From Chitinispirillales bacterium (lineage in GTDB: Bacteria; Fibrobacterota; Chitinivibrionia; Chitinivibrionales; Chitinispirillaceae), in NCBI GenBank assembly GCA_031254105.1, contig JAIRVB010000030.1:1-53170 (forward strand): a stretch of 53,170 nucleotides of DNA, written 5' to 3'. This document shows positions 36,218 to 45,403 of this stretch, one piece after another (position 1 is the first letter of the stretch; every line of letters starts with the position of its first letter). The translations under genes and the position numbers were made by a program. A model generated the notes under the pieces. It saw nothing but the letters and a program-made list of their open reading frames with translations. It had not been told where the DNA came from and made no database searches.

Positions 36218-36300
36218 ACTTAAAAAACAGACGGTTGGAATGCGGAAGTTATTGAATTTTGATGTTTTTATTTCTGCGTTCCGGCCGTCTGTTTTAAAGT
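36218..36300. terminator. Bidirectional terminator formed by a dispersed palindrome (copy 5)
   Basis: ACTTAAAAAACAGACGG (36218-36234) pairs with CCGTCTGTTTTAAAGT (36285-36300), with an inner GGAATGCGGA/TCTGCGTTCC pairing. A/T runs on both outer sides let it end pstS2 on the plus strand and the cotransporter gene on the minus strand. Confidence 0.75.
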
Positions 36301-36387
36301 AAAATCAGTATAATTATCCGGTTTTACCGCTTTTTAAACGTAGCGAAAGTATTTACAAATATCATGTTGACAGATAAGTTTCAGAAT

Positions 36388-38148
36388 TTAAACCGCGCCG
36401 GGCGAAAGCGTTTCCTTAGCCTGTCTGCGCGGCTGCGGCAGCTGGCCTGCGTATCCACCTTTGCCCATCATAACCTCCGCTATGTTCAACACGTGCTCCT
36501 TTACCCTGCGGTAACTTACCAGCATATCCGGAAAAGTTGTGCTGAGAAGGGGGTGGAGAGGGGTCTCGGCCAGACGCGCCACGTGTCTGCCGCGCAGATC
36601 GCGTATTTTTTGAGTGATTATTTCGCCCTGCACATCGGCTCCGGCGATAATCGAGATGATTTTCCCGCTGTATGCCCGGTTTACCAGAGCAAAATACTCC
36701 GACACCGTATCGTGCAGCTCAAGAAGCTCATTGAGCATAACGTCAGGTATGGTAAGACCTGCGTTCCTTATGCGCAGATAAAGTTTTAGCTGCGCGGTCA
36801 TATAGTCGCTTATTGTCTCGAATTCACTGGCGAGGCGGATCTGCTTTTGGGCTTCCTCACTCAAACTGCGCGGAACCTGAGCTGAAAGAAGATTTGTTAA
36901 AAATTCGGTTATCTCTGCCTGCATAGCGTCAAGTCTGCTCTCTTTTTTGAAAAGCTTCTTTACCTCATCTTCATCTACCTTTTCGGACGAAAGTATGGCT
37001 TTAAGCATATCAAACATTTCGCAATCCACCCTACCCATGTAGATTGTCTCTTTTTTGGACTGCGCTATAGCTACCGCCGGAGAATCGAGCATGAGGTTGC
37101 TCAGTTTTGTGTGACGCGCAGCAGCCTTCGCCGGTTTGTCCTTTACTGTTTTTTCTAGAACCATCGCCATTACGCGCGTAAAAGGGAGGAAAAGGAGTGT
37201 ATTTAAAATATTGTATCCCGTGTGGGTAGCGGCTATGGCGGTTAAGATGTATGGGTAAACAATTCCTTGCGCGTCGCCGGCAGCCGCCATTATTATTGTG
37301 TTGGGGTCGTGGCCGATAAAAAAAGTTATCATTTTTATAAACACCGGAAACGCGGCTGTAATCCAGGCCACCCCAATTATGTTAAAAGAGATGTGCGCAA
37401 AGGCTGCCCGGCCCGCGTTTGTTGTTCCTCCCAAAGAGGCAAGGTAGGCGGTAAAAGTCGTGCCGAGATTCTCGCCGATTACGAGCGCGGCGGCAGTCTC
37501 AAACGGAATGACCCCGGAAGCGGCCAACCCCATTGTTATACCTATAGTTGCCGTTGAGGACTGTACAACAATGGTTACTATACACCCAACAAACGCGCAC
37601 TTAAGTATGCCAAAATAGCTGTTGGCCGAGAATCTGGAGAACCACTCTAAATACTGCGGTATGTCGCGGATCGGCGCGAAACCGTTTTTCATCATAATGA
37701 GACCGGCAAACACCATGCCCACTCCCATCAGCACTAAAGCAGTATAACGGACTTTCTCGTTTTTAGAGAACAGGTAGAAAAAAATAGCAATCCCCATAAG
37801 CGGCAAACCGTATTTGTCAACATTGACTGCAAGCAGCCATCCGGTAAGCGTAGTACCTATATTTGCGCCGATTATAACGCCGATGGCCTGATGCAGACCC
37901 ATAAGCCCCGCGTTTACGAATCCCACGGTTATTACGGTGGTTACCGATGAGGATTGAATTATGCAGGTAACAAACGTCCCAACTCCAATGGCCATGAACC
38001 GGTTGGGGGTAGCCATGCTTATCAATTTACGCAGCCGCGCCCCCGCAATGGTCTGCAAACCATCGGAGAGATGCCTCATGCCGAGCAGAAATAGTCCAAT
38101 CCCGCCCAAAACGTTAAATATCATATCAAGGCGGATACTGTTATACAT
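36388..38148 (-). CDS. Na+/phosphate cotransporter of the NptA/PNaS family with PhoU-like C-terminus
   Basis: The 586-residue protein has the duplicated Na/Pi cotransporter repeats with the QSSS motifs (TCIIQSSSVTTVITVGFVNAGLM and TIVVQSSTATIGITMGLAASG) and GANIGTTLTGW/GENLGTTFTAY. About eight membrane helices precede residue 330. A PhoU-like helical domain fills the last 200 residues. It is a low-affinity sodium-coupled phosphate route complementing the ABC importer on the opposite strand. The start has AAGGAA upstream. Direction of transport in vivo cannot be read from sequence. Confidence 0.9.
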   Translation of the reverse strand: MYNSIRLDMIFNVLGGIGLFLLGMRHLSDGLQTIAGARLRKLISMATPNRFMAIGVGTFVTCIIQSSSVTTVITVGFVNAGLMGLHQAIGVIIGANIGTTLTGWLLAVNVDKYGLPLMGIAIFFYLFSKNEKVRYTALVLMGVGMVFAGLIMMKNGFAPIRDIPQYLEWFSRFSANSYFGILKCAFVGCIVTIVVQSSTATIGITMGLAASGVIPFETAAALVIGENLGTTFTAYLASLGGTTNAGRAAFAHISFNIIGVAWITAAFPVFIKMITFFIGHDPNTIIMAAAGDAQGIVYPYILTAIAATHTGYNILNTLLFLPFTRVMAMVLEKTVKDKPAKAAARHTKLSNLMLDSPAVAIAQSKKETIYMGRVDCEMFDMLKAILSSEKVDEDEVKKLFKKESRLDAMQAEITEFLTNLLSAQVPRSLSEEAQKQIRLASEFETISDYMTAQLKLYLRIRNAGLTIPDVMLNELLELHDTVSEYFALVNRAYSGKIISIIAGADVQGEIITQKIRDLRGRHVARLAETPLHPLLSTTFPDMLVSYRRVKEHVLNIAEVMMGKGGYAGQLPQPRRQAKETLSPGAV

Positions 38149-38502
38149 AGTAATTCCTTATTGAAAGAGGAGTCATTGGGAAAGTGAATCGCCGTTGTTT
38201 CTAATGCCTGGCAAATTCAAAAACAGACTATGTGGCATGGATGAGCTCCATGTCAGGGTTTTGAAAATGAGTTTAGACGTCTGTATCATTTTTGTAGAAA
38301 TCATGTGAAGGGGTAAAATACATCCTTGGTAGCATGAGGCACAATTTTTTGATTTTATAACGGCTGCGAATTTGATTTTTTGCCGCTTCCGTCCCATTAC
38401 CCGCGGAATTCCTCAAATAGGTTACTCCTTTTAGAAGCGGGAAAAGTATTTTTGTAAATTGATACGAAATCAGGAGAATGATAATTTTTCCCCGCGAGGA
38501 CA
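38149..38502. other. 354-bp gap between cotransporter and pyrK genes
   Basis: No gene or strong hairpin is seen. It must contain the divergent promoters of the cotransporter gene and the pyrK-pyrD operon. I find no PhoB-type tandem repeats like those before the two pstS genes. Confidence 0.4.
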
Positions 38503-39273
38503 ATGTTGAAACAACTCCAATCTCAGGTTCTTTCCAACAGGCAGATCAGCGCCGATTTTTTTGAGCTGTCTATGCGTTGGGATAAAACGGCAGGTATTGC
38601 GCTGCCGGGACAGTTTTTAACGATTCGCGTCTCGCAGGATTCTGTGCCGCTCCTGCGGCGCCCCTTTGCTTTTGCGGGCTTTGATGAGCCGGAGCAAACA
38701 GCTTCCATAATTTACCAGAAGCGGGGAAGGGGGACTGAAATTCTGTGCGGTAAGCAGGCGGGGGAGTCTCTTGATGTTATAGGCCCTTTGGGAAATCATT
38801 TTCCGGTAAATGATGGACAAGGTGAATCGGTTGCTGCGGCAGGAGGAATAGGACTTGGGCCTATTCTATTTTTAGTAAACTATCTGAGAGAGCGCGATGT
38901 TCCGGTAACATTTATTTTCGGGTGCCGCAACTCTTCTTATATCCCTGACAACACAGCGTTCAAAACTGCTTCACCAAATATTTGTACGGATGACGGGAGC
39001 GTTGGGTTTAAAGGCAATACCATATCTTATCTTGAACAAAATATAAAAATCAACGATAAATCTGTTCTTTACGGATGCGGGCCGGAAGCGATGCTAAAGG
39101 GACTGAGCGGTTTCGCTGATTCTGTAGGAGCTGCAAGTTTTGTTTCTGTTGAACAGGTGATGGCCTGCGGGGTAGGGGCGTGCATGGGATGCGTTGTGAA
39201 GACGGCATCCGGCTATGCCCGCTCATGTAAAGAGGGTCCGGTTTTTAGCGCAAAGGATATCGTATGGGAATGA
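38503..39273 (+). CDS. pyrK: Dihydroorotate dehydrogenase electron-transfer subunit PyrK
   Basis: PyrK carries FAD and a [2Fe-2S] cluster and passes electrons from dihydroorotate oxidation to NAD+. The 256-residue protein has the FAD motif PLLRRPFAFAG, the NAD-binding GGIGLGPILFLVNYL, and the C-terminal cysteine cluster in VEQVMACGVGACMGCVVKT...ARSCKEGPVF. It overlaps pyrD by 10 bp, the usual order for a class 1B enzyme. The GAGGAC ribosome binding site is acceptable. Confidence 0.95.
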   Translation: MLKQLQSQVLSNRQISADFFELSMRWDKTAGIALPGQFLTIRVSQDSVPLLRRPFAFAGFDEPEQTASIIYQKRGRGTEILCGKQAGESLDVIGPLGNHFPVNDGQGESVAAAGGIGLGPILFLVNYLRERDVPVTFIFGCRNSSYIPDNTAFKTASPNICTDDGSVGFKGNTISYLEQNIKINDKSVLYGCGPEAMLKGLSGFADSVGAASFVSVEQVMACGVGACMGCVVKTASGYARSCKEGPVFSAKDIVWE

Positions 39274-40181
39274 GTGTGGATTTGAGCGTAAAAATAGGTT
39301 CAAAAACGCTTCCCAACCCGGTAGGCGTAGCGTCCGGAACTTTTGGCTACGGAAGCGAATATGAAGAGCTTCTTGATCTTTCATGCGCAGGCGCGATATT
39401 TACAAAAGCCGTCACCCTTGAGCCAAGGGTAGGTAACGATATCCCCCGCATCATCGAAACGCCTTCGGGGATGCTTAATTCAATCGGACTTGCAAATGCA
39501 GGGGTCAAAAAATTTGTATCGGAAAAGATGCCCTATCTGAAAAAGCTGCCGTGCGCTATTGTGGCGAATGTGGCGGGGGCGACAGAACCTGAGTATATTC
39601 AGGTTGTAAAAGAACTTGAAGAAGCGGATGGCCTCTGGGGATACGAAATAAACGTCTCCTGCCCTAATGTAAAGGAGGGCGGGCTTGCGTTTGGAACTGA
39701 TCCCGGACAAGTTGAGCGGTTGACATCCACACTTAGAAAATTGACGTCAAGACCGCTGATTATAAAGCTCACGCCAAACGTTACCGACATAACGGTAATA
39801 GCGCGAGCGGCCCAGAGCGGCGGGGCGGACGCGGTGTCGCTTATCAATACATTGGTAGGGATGGTAATTGACGTCAAAAAGAAAAAACCTGTGCTTGCCG
39901 CAAAAACAGGCGGACTTTCAGGCCCTGCGGTTCGGCCTGTGGGCGTTGCTCTTACCTATAGAGTAAGCCGCGCTGTATCAATACCTGTAATAGGTATGGG
40001 CGGAATCTCAAATGCCGATGACGCGCTGCAATATATGCTTGCGGGAGCATCTGCAATACAGATAGGAACCACGAATTTTATCGATCCGCGGGCTCCGTAT
40101 ACTGTTCTTGAGGGGATTCGTGAGTATTGCGTGGGGAATGATATTGACACTGTAGACAGGTTGCGTGGCATTATTAGTTAA
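39264..40181 (+). CDS. pyrD: Dihydroorotate dehydrogenase class 1B catalytic subunit PyrD
   Basis: This is the fourth step of pyrimidine synthesis, oxidising dihydroorotate to orotate on FMN, in the cytoplasm with PyrK. The 305-residue protein shows NPVGVASGTFGYG, IETPSGMLNSIGLANAG, the catalytic-loop cysteine in EINVSCPNVKEGG (Cys rather than Ser, as in class 1), IIKLTPNVTDI and IPVIGMGGISNADDALQYMLAGASAIQIGT. Coupling with pyrK by overlap confirms type 1B. Confidence 0.96.
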   Translation: MGMSVDLSVKIGSKTLPNPVGVASGTFGYGSEYEELLDLSCAGAIFTKAVTLEPRVGNDIPRIIETPSGMLNSIGLANAGVKKFVSEKMPYLKKLPCAIVANVAGATEPEYIQVVKELEEADGLWGYEINVSCPNVKEGGLAFGTDPGQVERLTSTLRKLTSRPLIIKLTPNVTDITVIARAAQSGGADAVSLINTLVGMVIDVKKKKPVLAAKTGGLSGPAVRPVGVALTYRVSRAVSIPVIGMGGISNADDALQYMLAGASAIQIGTTNFIDPRAPYTVLEGIREYCVGNDIDTVDRLRGIIS

Positions 40182-40694
40182 TTGATGGTATCCATTATAG
40201 CTGATTTAAACTACTCAACACTATAGTTATTCAACTTGAAAAAGAGCCTTATTAACGCAGAAACAGATGTTCAAATATAGAAATGATTGTAATCTAATCT
40301 TTTATTTACGCATTCGACATCTATTTTGAAGTTGAATTATCATATCGAACAACTCCTGCTCTTCCTCTCCGGCGCCCTGAGGGGGCGTACAGCCGTTTCG
40401 GCTGTCTCTATAGCCTCGGGTTTTAACCCGGGGCCGCGCGTGACGCGCGAAGGAAGCATGTTTGTAGGGAACGGTCAGTGACCGTTCCGCCATTCCGGGG
40501 CCGCGCGTGACGCGCGAAGGAAGCATGTGTAAGAAGATGTTTGGTTTATTGATGCGGCAGGTGAGTTGTGCCTTGTGGTTCCCACCCCCATTCTAAGCGC
40601 GGGGGTTATATATACAGCCCGCGGCCCCTTCAGGGCGGGGAGAAAGTCCTGATGGATAATTTGAATTTAAAAAAGGTCTTCTCTCACCATCACA
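40182..40694. repeat. Cluster of hairpins and a 34-bp duplicated element
   Basis: The region holds no credible gene. It contains copy 6 of the dispersed palindrome (about 40236-40337) and small hairpins (ACAGCCG-TTT-CGGCTGT near 40390; CGGGTT-TT-AACCCG near 40417; GGAACGGTC-AGT-GACCGTTCC near 40469). A 34-bp direct repeat beginning CCGGGGCCGCGCGTGACGCG is present at 40428-40461 and 40495-40528. A GC-rich stretch follows to about 40640. Such clusters often arise from repeated REP-like insertions. Confidence 0.7.
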
Positions 40695-41442
40695 CTAAAA
40701 AATATCTTTCATAGCCCGAAGCTTCGCAAACACCGCGACAGGCGACCGCTCTACCATGTCAAGTTTCCGGCGTATTGCAATTTCCCCGCAGCGCAAAAAC
40801 GGATTAGTGCGTTTTTCCAAATCTATTGTTGACGGTATGGTAAATCCGCCGTCAGCCCTGATTCGTTTTACCTCACTGTATCTTGCCGCAAGCCCACTGT
40901 TATCAGGTTCCACTGTTAAGGCAAACTCAATGTTTTGTGTATTCATGGCCAAAATAAACTTTTGTTCTCTCAGGAAGTGAAGCGAGTTTTTCAAGAGAGT
41001 GAAACATCGCGTCCGCATTGCCCTCAAAAATCCGCCCGCAGCCGGCCCCAAAAAGCGTATCTCCTGTAAAAACACACTTACTCTCTTCAAGCAGATATGC
41101 CGCTTGAAATTTAGTATGCCCGGGTACATGCATCACCTTGAACGTAATTTTATCAAAACTTACACTCTCCCCATCTGTCAATACCTTATCAATCCCTGCG
41201 GTACGTTCGTCAATAGCGGCAATTTTGCAGCCGGTAGCTTGCTTTAAAGCCAAATTACCGCGTGTATGGTCAGAATGGCGGTGAGTCGAAAGAACGGCAA
41301 GCAGATTCAATGAGTGTTTATTAATATGCTCAAGGATAGGCGGCGCGTCAGAAGCATCAATAACTACAGCATCGTCGCCTTGTGATATTACATATGAAAA
41401 ATTGTCAGAAGATATGAGAATGGAAACAATTTTGACCTCCAT
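40695..41442 (-). pseudogene. gloB: Hydroxyacylglutathione hydrolase-like metallo-beta-lactamase, frameshifted
   Basis: The first frame (41442 to 40927) has the metal site STHRHSDHTRGN, VPGHTKFQAAYLLE, CVFTGDTLFGAGCGR and KVYFGHEYT, then runs into a stop after two codons. The next frame continues the family sequence QNIEFALTVEPDNSGLAARYSEVKRIR...TIPSTIDLEKRTNPFLR, the glyoxalase II C-terminal helix region. Loss of two bases in a short AC run (near 40935) would explain the shift. All metal ligands are intact. The lesion could be a pseudogene event, a phase-variable tract or an assembly error. An unbroken protein would be about 240 residues and would detoxify methylglyoxal. Confidence 0.8.
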
Positions 41443-41467
41443 GCAGCCACCCCCTTAATCAAATTAC

Positions 41468-41540
41468 AATGTATAATGTACAATGTACAAATACGGAAAG
41501 AATCAGTGTTTTCCCTGTTTTTATTTGTACATTATACATT
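41468..41540. terminator. Long hairpin between argS and gloB
   Basis: AATGTATAATGTACAA (41468-41483) is the perfect complement of 41525-41540, with a small GGAAA/TTTCC stem in the loop. It is AT-rich and without a clear T-run, so it may be a repeat or transcript-end structure. Confidence 0.45.
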
Positions 41541-41547
41541 TGCCGTA

Positions 41548-43224
41548 TCACATTTCCTCAATCGTTTCTATTCCCAAAAGCATCAGGCATTTACTAAGCG
41601 TTAATCTGAATGAAGAGGTCAGATGAAGCCTGAAATTTTCGTTATCGCTTCCGATAACCTGATGACTATGGTAAAACTCGTTGAAACTCTGTGCCAGATC
41701 AAAGGCGTAGTTTGCTATAACTGAAGGTGAAAGACGCTCGCAGGCAAAATTGACCGCGGAAGGAAAGAACGCGATTTTTTTGACAAGCTTGATTTCTCCG
41801 GCTTCGGGGTTGGTAATAACCGGCGCCTGGAGCGGCGGAGCTTTACGCAAGATAGAGGAGGCTCGGGCGTAACTGTAAAGAAGATACGGGCCGGTGTCAC
41901 CCTCAAAACTGATCGCCTTTTTAGGATCAAAAACCATTGTTTTTGTAATATCAACTTTCAGCAGCTGGTACTTGATCGCCGCAAGAGCGATTTTGAGACT
42001 TCTCTCTTCAATTTGCTCCTCGCTTATCCGGTATCTCGCGGCTACTTCCTCTTTGGCAAGGTTAGCGGTTTCTTTGATGAGATCATCCGCGTCTACAACT
42101 GTGCCTTCTCTTGATTTCATCTTGCCTTCAGGAAGTTCCACCATGCCGTAAGAAAGATGTTTCATTTTATCGGCTGCGCTTAATCCAAGTTTTCTGAAAA
42201 TAGCGGTAAGTACGGCAAAATGATAATCCTGTTCATTGCCTACCACATAAAAGGAACGGTCGTAATGAAAGTCCTGATCTTTAAGGAGCGCCAAAAAGAG
42301 ATCTTGCACAATGTAAACGCTTGTGCCGTCGGGCCGTAAGAGCACTTTCTCTCCAAGTTTCTCCCGCTCCAGGTCAACAACAACCGCGCCGTCTTTTCGT
42401 TTGCTGAAAATATTTTTGTCAAGCCCTTCCTGTACAATCTCTTTGCCGTTTTTGTAAATATCGCTTTCATAGTATTCTTTGTCAAATGAAATTCCAAAGA
42501 GGCGGTATGTCTCCCTGAAGCCGTCTAAAGCCCAACGGTTCATTGTGCGCCACAGTTCAAGCGTCTTTTGGTCGTTATTCTCCCATTTTTGCAGCATCTC
42601 CTGAGCGTCTTCATTCCAGGATGGGTATTTGACCGCTTCCTGATTAAAAAGCACATAATAATCGCCCACAAAGTGGTCGGATTTTATACCCGCGCTTTCA
42701 GGCGTAGCGCCTTCCCCGCGGCGCAGATACGCAAGCATCGATTTACATATATGAACGCCGCGGTCATTGTTTATGCTGGTTTTTGTTACATCACATCCGC
42801 AGAATGACAGAATGCGGGTGACGCTGTCGCCTATAGACATGTTACGCAGGTGTCCCAGGTGAAGCGGTTTATTTGTATTGGGCGACGCAAATTCAATCAC
42901 AACGCGCTGCCCGGTATTCCGCTTTCCAAAGGTATCCTGTGAAGAGAGATCTATCGTAGACGCGGCTAATTGTTTTTTGTCAACAAAAAAGTTGAGATAC
43001 CCGCCGGTGATTTCTACTTTTATTCCATCAATATGAAGCTTCTCTTTAAGCTGGCCGGCTATCTGAACAGGATTTTTTTTAAGTATTTTGGCAAGGCCAA
43101 AGCATGGGAATGCGTAATCGCCTAAATTATCCGAAGGCGGTATTTCAATAGCCTTTTCTATCTCCTGCAGATCAAGCTGTCCCCGCAGTTCAGCCGCGAG
43201 CGCGTCTGCTATCTGTTCTTTCAT
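41548..43224 (-). CDS. argS: Arginyl-tRNA synthetase
   Basis: This is a class I aminoacyl-tRNA synthetase of 558 residues. The Add1 N-terminal domain opens it (MKEQIADALAAELRGQ...PPSDNLGDYAFPCFGLAK). The HIGH motif is in SPNTNKPLHLGHLRNMSIGDSV near residue 120. ArgRS commonly lacks a canonical KMSKS, and GKMKSREGTVVDADDLI fills that position here. The C-terminal DALR anticodon domain ends FRLTLSKCLMLLGIETIEEM. The full length is present. It is a single gene with dispersed repeats on both sides. Confidence 0.96.
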   Translation of the reverse strand: MKEQIADALAAELRGQLDLQEIEKAIEIPPSDNLGDYAFPCFGLAKILKKNPVQIAGQLKEKLHIDGIKVEITGGYLNFFVDKKQLAASTIDLSSQDTFGKRNTGQRVVIEFASPNTNKPLHLGHLRNMSIGDSVTRILSFCGCDVTKTSINNDRGVHICKSMLAYLRRGEGATPESAGIKSDHFVGDYYVLFNQEAVKYPSWNEDAQEMLQKWENNDQKTLELWRTMNRWALDGFRETYRLFGISFDKEYYESDIYKNGKEIVQEGLDKNIFSKRKDGAVVVDLEREKLGEKVLLRPDGTSVYIVQDLFLALLKDQDFHYDRSFYVVGNEQDYHFAVLTAIFRKLGLSAADKMKHLSYGMVELPEGKMKSREGTVVDADDLIKETANLAKEEVAARYRISEEQIEERSLKIALAAIKYQLLKVDITKTMVFDPKKAISFEGDTGPYLLYSYARASSILRKAPPLQAPVITNPEAGEIKLVKKIAFFPSAVNFACERLSPSVIANYAFDLAQSFNEFYHSHQVIGSDNENFRLHLTSSFRLTLSKCLMLLGIETIEEM

Positions 43225-43247
43225 AAATGTTCCTTCGCTTTAATATA

Positions 43248-43374
43248 ATGCGAAAATAATAATGCGAAATGCATAAATAAAACCTATAGCATTGGATTTA
43301 CCGATATAAACATGCTTTGCGTATTTTATTTTGTTGTTTCTAATTTTTGCATTACGCATTATTATTTCCGCATT
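43248..43374. repeat. Dispersed palindromic element (copy 7), best-preserved copy
   Basis: The left arm 43248-43278 and the right arm 43344-43374 agree at about 26 of 31 positions when reverse-complemented. The right arm shows the core AATGCGGAAATAATAATGCG on the minus strand. The arm touches the stop codon of the gene ending at 43373, so it probably caps that transcript. Confidence 0.75.
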
Positions 43375-44977
43375 AATTTGAAATGGCGTTATAAGATTGC
43401 GTAACAGTAATCTCAAGCATCTTAAACGCGTCCCTGTCCATGTGCTTTTTTAGCGGTTTTTTGTTTTTCTCAAAACCGTTATATGCTTCTTTTATCTTGT
43501 TGTTTTCAATAAGTGTATAAATGCGTTTTGAAATTTCATCCGCTCTCTGACGGTTTTTGTCAACTTTGCCGGAGTTTGTTCTTGCGGTTTGCGCCGGTCT
43601 TGCGCTCTGCTGAGCGCTTGCGGCGCTTTGCGTTACGGTGAGCTCAAGCATCTCAAAAGCGCTTGGAGCCATTACTGAAGATAAAAAAAGTTTCTCTCTC
43701 GCAAGAAGCTGCGATGCCTCTCTGAACCTGTTTTGCTCAAGGAGCGTATAGATATCAAGGCTGATTTTTTGAACTTTTTCATGAACCGCCCTTATGCTGT
43801 CGGCTCTGTCCTGCGCCCTTTTTCGCGCTTTTTCCTGCATTTCTGTGAGCATCTCGTATCTGTCAGGTTCGTTTGACGCGTAGTCCTCAACAATTTTTGG
43901 TTGATTTGCGGCAGCCTTCTCCGGCCTTGAACGCAGTATCGCCTGATCGACAAAAGAGGTGCGGTCGTTTGACATATTCATTCTCTTCTGCAGAACATCA
44001 TGCAGATATTCACTCGCCGCGTCAGGCCCCTGTTTTTCTAATACCGACATTGCGACTCTAACAAGCGAGTCTTCACGGCTGTCAAGAGCGCGCAGAGCGC
44101 GGTTTACCCTTGCCGACAAAGCGCTTGCGTCTTTTTGAGGCAGAAAACTCTGAATTTCACTTATACGGTTACGCGCCATAATAAGACTTGCGCGGCTTTC
44201 AGAAAGTCTGAACTCAAACGCGGCTCTCTCTCCAGAGCTAAGTTCAGCCTCAATACGCGGAACTTCATTATGAGCGTTTTGCAGTTTTTCGAACCGTTCT
44301 CTGAGTCTTGACAGGCGTGAGTCACTTATCATCAGATAGAATTTATTCTTCTCGCAATACTCAAGTTCCCGTTTGGCTAAGTCCGCGTCATTAGCCACAA
44401 GCGCCTTTTCAAGAGAAACCATCGCTTCCCGTGAGATCTGTCTGTAGCGCTTATTATATGAATCAGCCAAGTTATTAGCCTGGCGTGTATCTACCTCAGA
44501 CATTCTTCTGAAAAGACCTCTGAGTGTCGCGAAATCAGGGCGCGTCTTACCGACTTCCGAGTTATACTGAATCACAAGCTGATTCGCGGTAAGTACTCGT
44601 TTCTCATCGGCGATACGGCGAACCTCTTCTTCCTCAAAGTTAATCTGATATTCAACCTCGCTTATTTTCCACAGCGCGTATTTTTCGTTGGGGTCGCCTT
44701 TTGCCTGCTGTTTTAATCTGTTAAGAACCTGCTTCGCCTGAATAATAGCGTCATTTTGCTTATTGTTCATCCCCGAAAATGTTTGCGCTTCATTGAGGAT
44801 ATAGAGAGCGCGCATAACGGTTGTGTCAACATATTCCTGAGTCAGAAGGCTTTTCTGAGCGTAGACGCTTAAGCCTGTTTTATGGCAAATGTCAGACGTT
44901 TTTGGTGACAAAGCCAAAAAAGGCAGCAATGGCACAATCAGAACTGTAAGTAAGCGCAGGTGCATGCTTTTTTTCAT
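43373..44977 (-). CDS. Exported helical protein with duplicated C-terminal module
   Basis: I recognise no family. The 534-residue product has an N-terminal hydrophobic signal (LLTVLIVPLLPFLALSP), then mostly charged helices with coiled-coil character (45-400). Two related C-terminal modules of about 45 residues follow: KISLDIYTLLEQNRFREASQLL...SAFEMLELTVTQS and EISKRIYTLIENNKIKEAYNGF...DAFKMLEITVTQS. A linker rich in Ala, Gln and Thr separates them. The modules look TPR-like. A periplasmic or surface scaffold is plausible. It is transcribed alone. Confidence 0.65.
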   Translation of the reverse strand: MKKSMHLRLLTVLIVPLLPFLALSPKTSDICHKTGLSVYAQKSLLTQEYVDTTVMRALYILNEAQTFSGMNNKQNDAIIQAKQVLNRLKQQAKGDPNEKYALWKISEVEYQINFEEEEVRRIADEKRVLTANQLVIQYNSEVGKTRPDFATLRGLFRRMSEVDTRQANNLADSYNKRYRQISREAMVSLEKALVANDADLAKRELEYCEKNKFYLMISDSRLSRLRERFEKLQNAHNEVPRIEAELSSGERAAFEFRLSESRASLIMARNRISEIQSFLPQKDASALSARVNRALRALDSREDSLVRVAMSVLEKQGPDAASEYLHDVLQKRMNMSNDRTSFVDQAILRSRPEKAAANQPKIVEDYASNEPDRYEMLTEMQEKARKRAQDRADSIRAVHEKVQKISLDIYTLLEQNRFREASQLLAREKLFLSSVMAPSAFEMLELTVTQSAASAQQSARPAQTARTNSGKVDKNRQRADEISKRIYTLIENNKIKEAYNGFEKNKKPLKKHMDRDAFKMLEITVTQSYNAISN

Positions 44978-45050
44978 CTTGATTTTGCTGCTGAATTTGA
45001 TAGTTTAAAGGGTGGTTATTTTCTCATTAATTTAAAGTAATAAATGACGG

Positions 45051-45293
45051 TATGAAGGTGGGATTTTTTTCGTATATTGGAGAAAAACAGAAGGGCGTAA
45101 TACCTACGAGGTCGATTTTATTTTTCAATATAAAGGAAAAATACTCGCTATGAAGGTAAAAAGCGGAACCACCAAAATAAAGAGCTTCGCGAAATTCAAA
45201 GAGCGGTTTCCGGATGCCATGATATTAATAATAGGCAAAGCTGGGATTCCATGGCAGGAGTTTATCGCGGGGAAAATTGAACATCTGTTTTGA
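45051..45293 (+). pseudogene. C-terminal remnant of a DUF4143 AAA+ ATPase gene
   Basis: The frame FFVYWRKTEGRNTYEVDFIFQ, then KGKILAMKVKSGTTKIKSFAKFKERFPDA and an ending at the TGA 45291-45293, matches the tail of ATP-binding proteins with DUF4143, a PD-(D/E)XK-like domain (EVDF and KVKSG). The ATPase part and start are absent. It marks the left border of the CRISPR-Cas locus and suggests a deletion or insertion there. Confidence 0.7.
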
Positions 45294-45315
45294 GATGTGG
45301 AGAAAAGTTTTGTAT

Positions 45316-45403
45316 TGAGTAAAAGTTTCAGCCTGTCTGAGTAATCCTTGCAATTTTATTGAGTAAATATTGTAAATGTATTGAGTAAAACTTATATTCT
45401 ATA
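45316..45403 (+). promoter_or_regulatory. Four 22-bp iterons before cas9
   Basis: TGAGTAA occurs at 45316, 45338, 45360 and 45382, exactly 22 bp apart, each opening a 22-bp unit; three of the four are preceded by TAT. A further TATTGAGT is at 45453. TATAAA at 45402-45407 with TTGAGT of the last unit could be the cas9 promoter, so a protein bound to the units would touch it. Strict phasing on one DNA face is typical of cooperative operator or plasmid-origin iterons. Confidence 0.75.

Noticed and set aside
40302-40526. Minus-strand reading frame in the repeat cluster
   Set aside because: It reads through duplicated GC-rich repeats; there is no homologous pattern or ribosome binding site.
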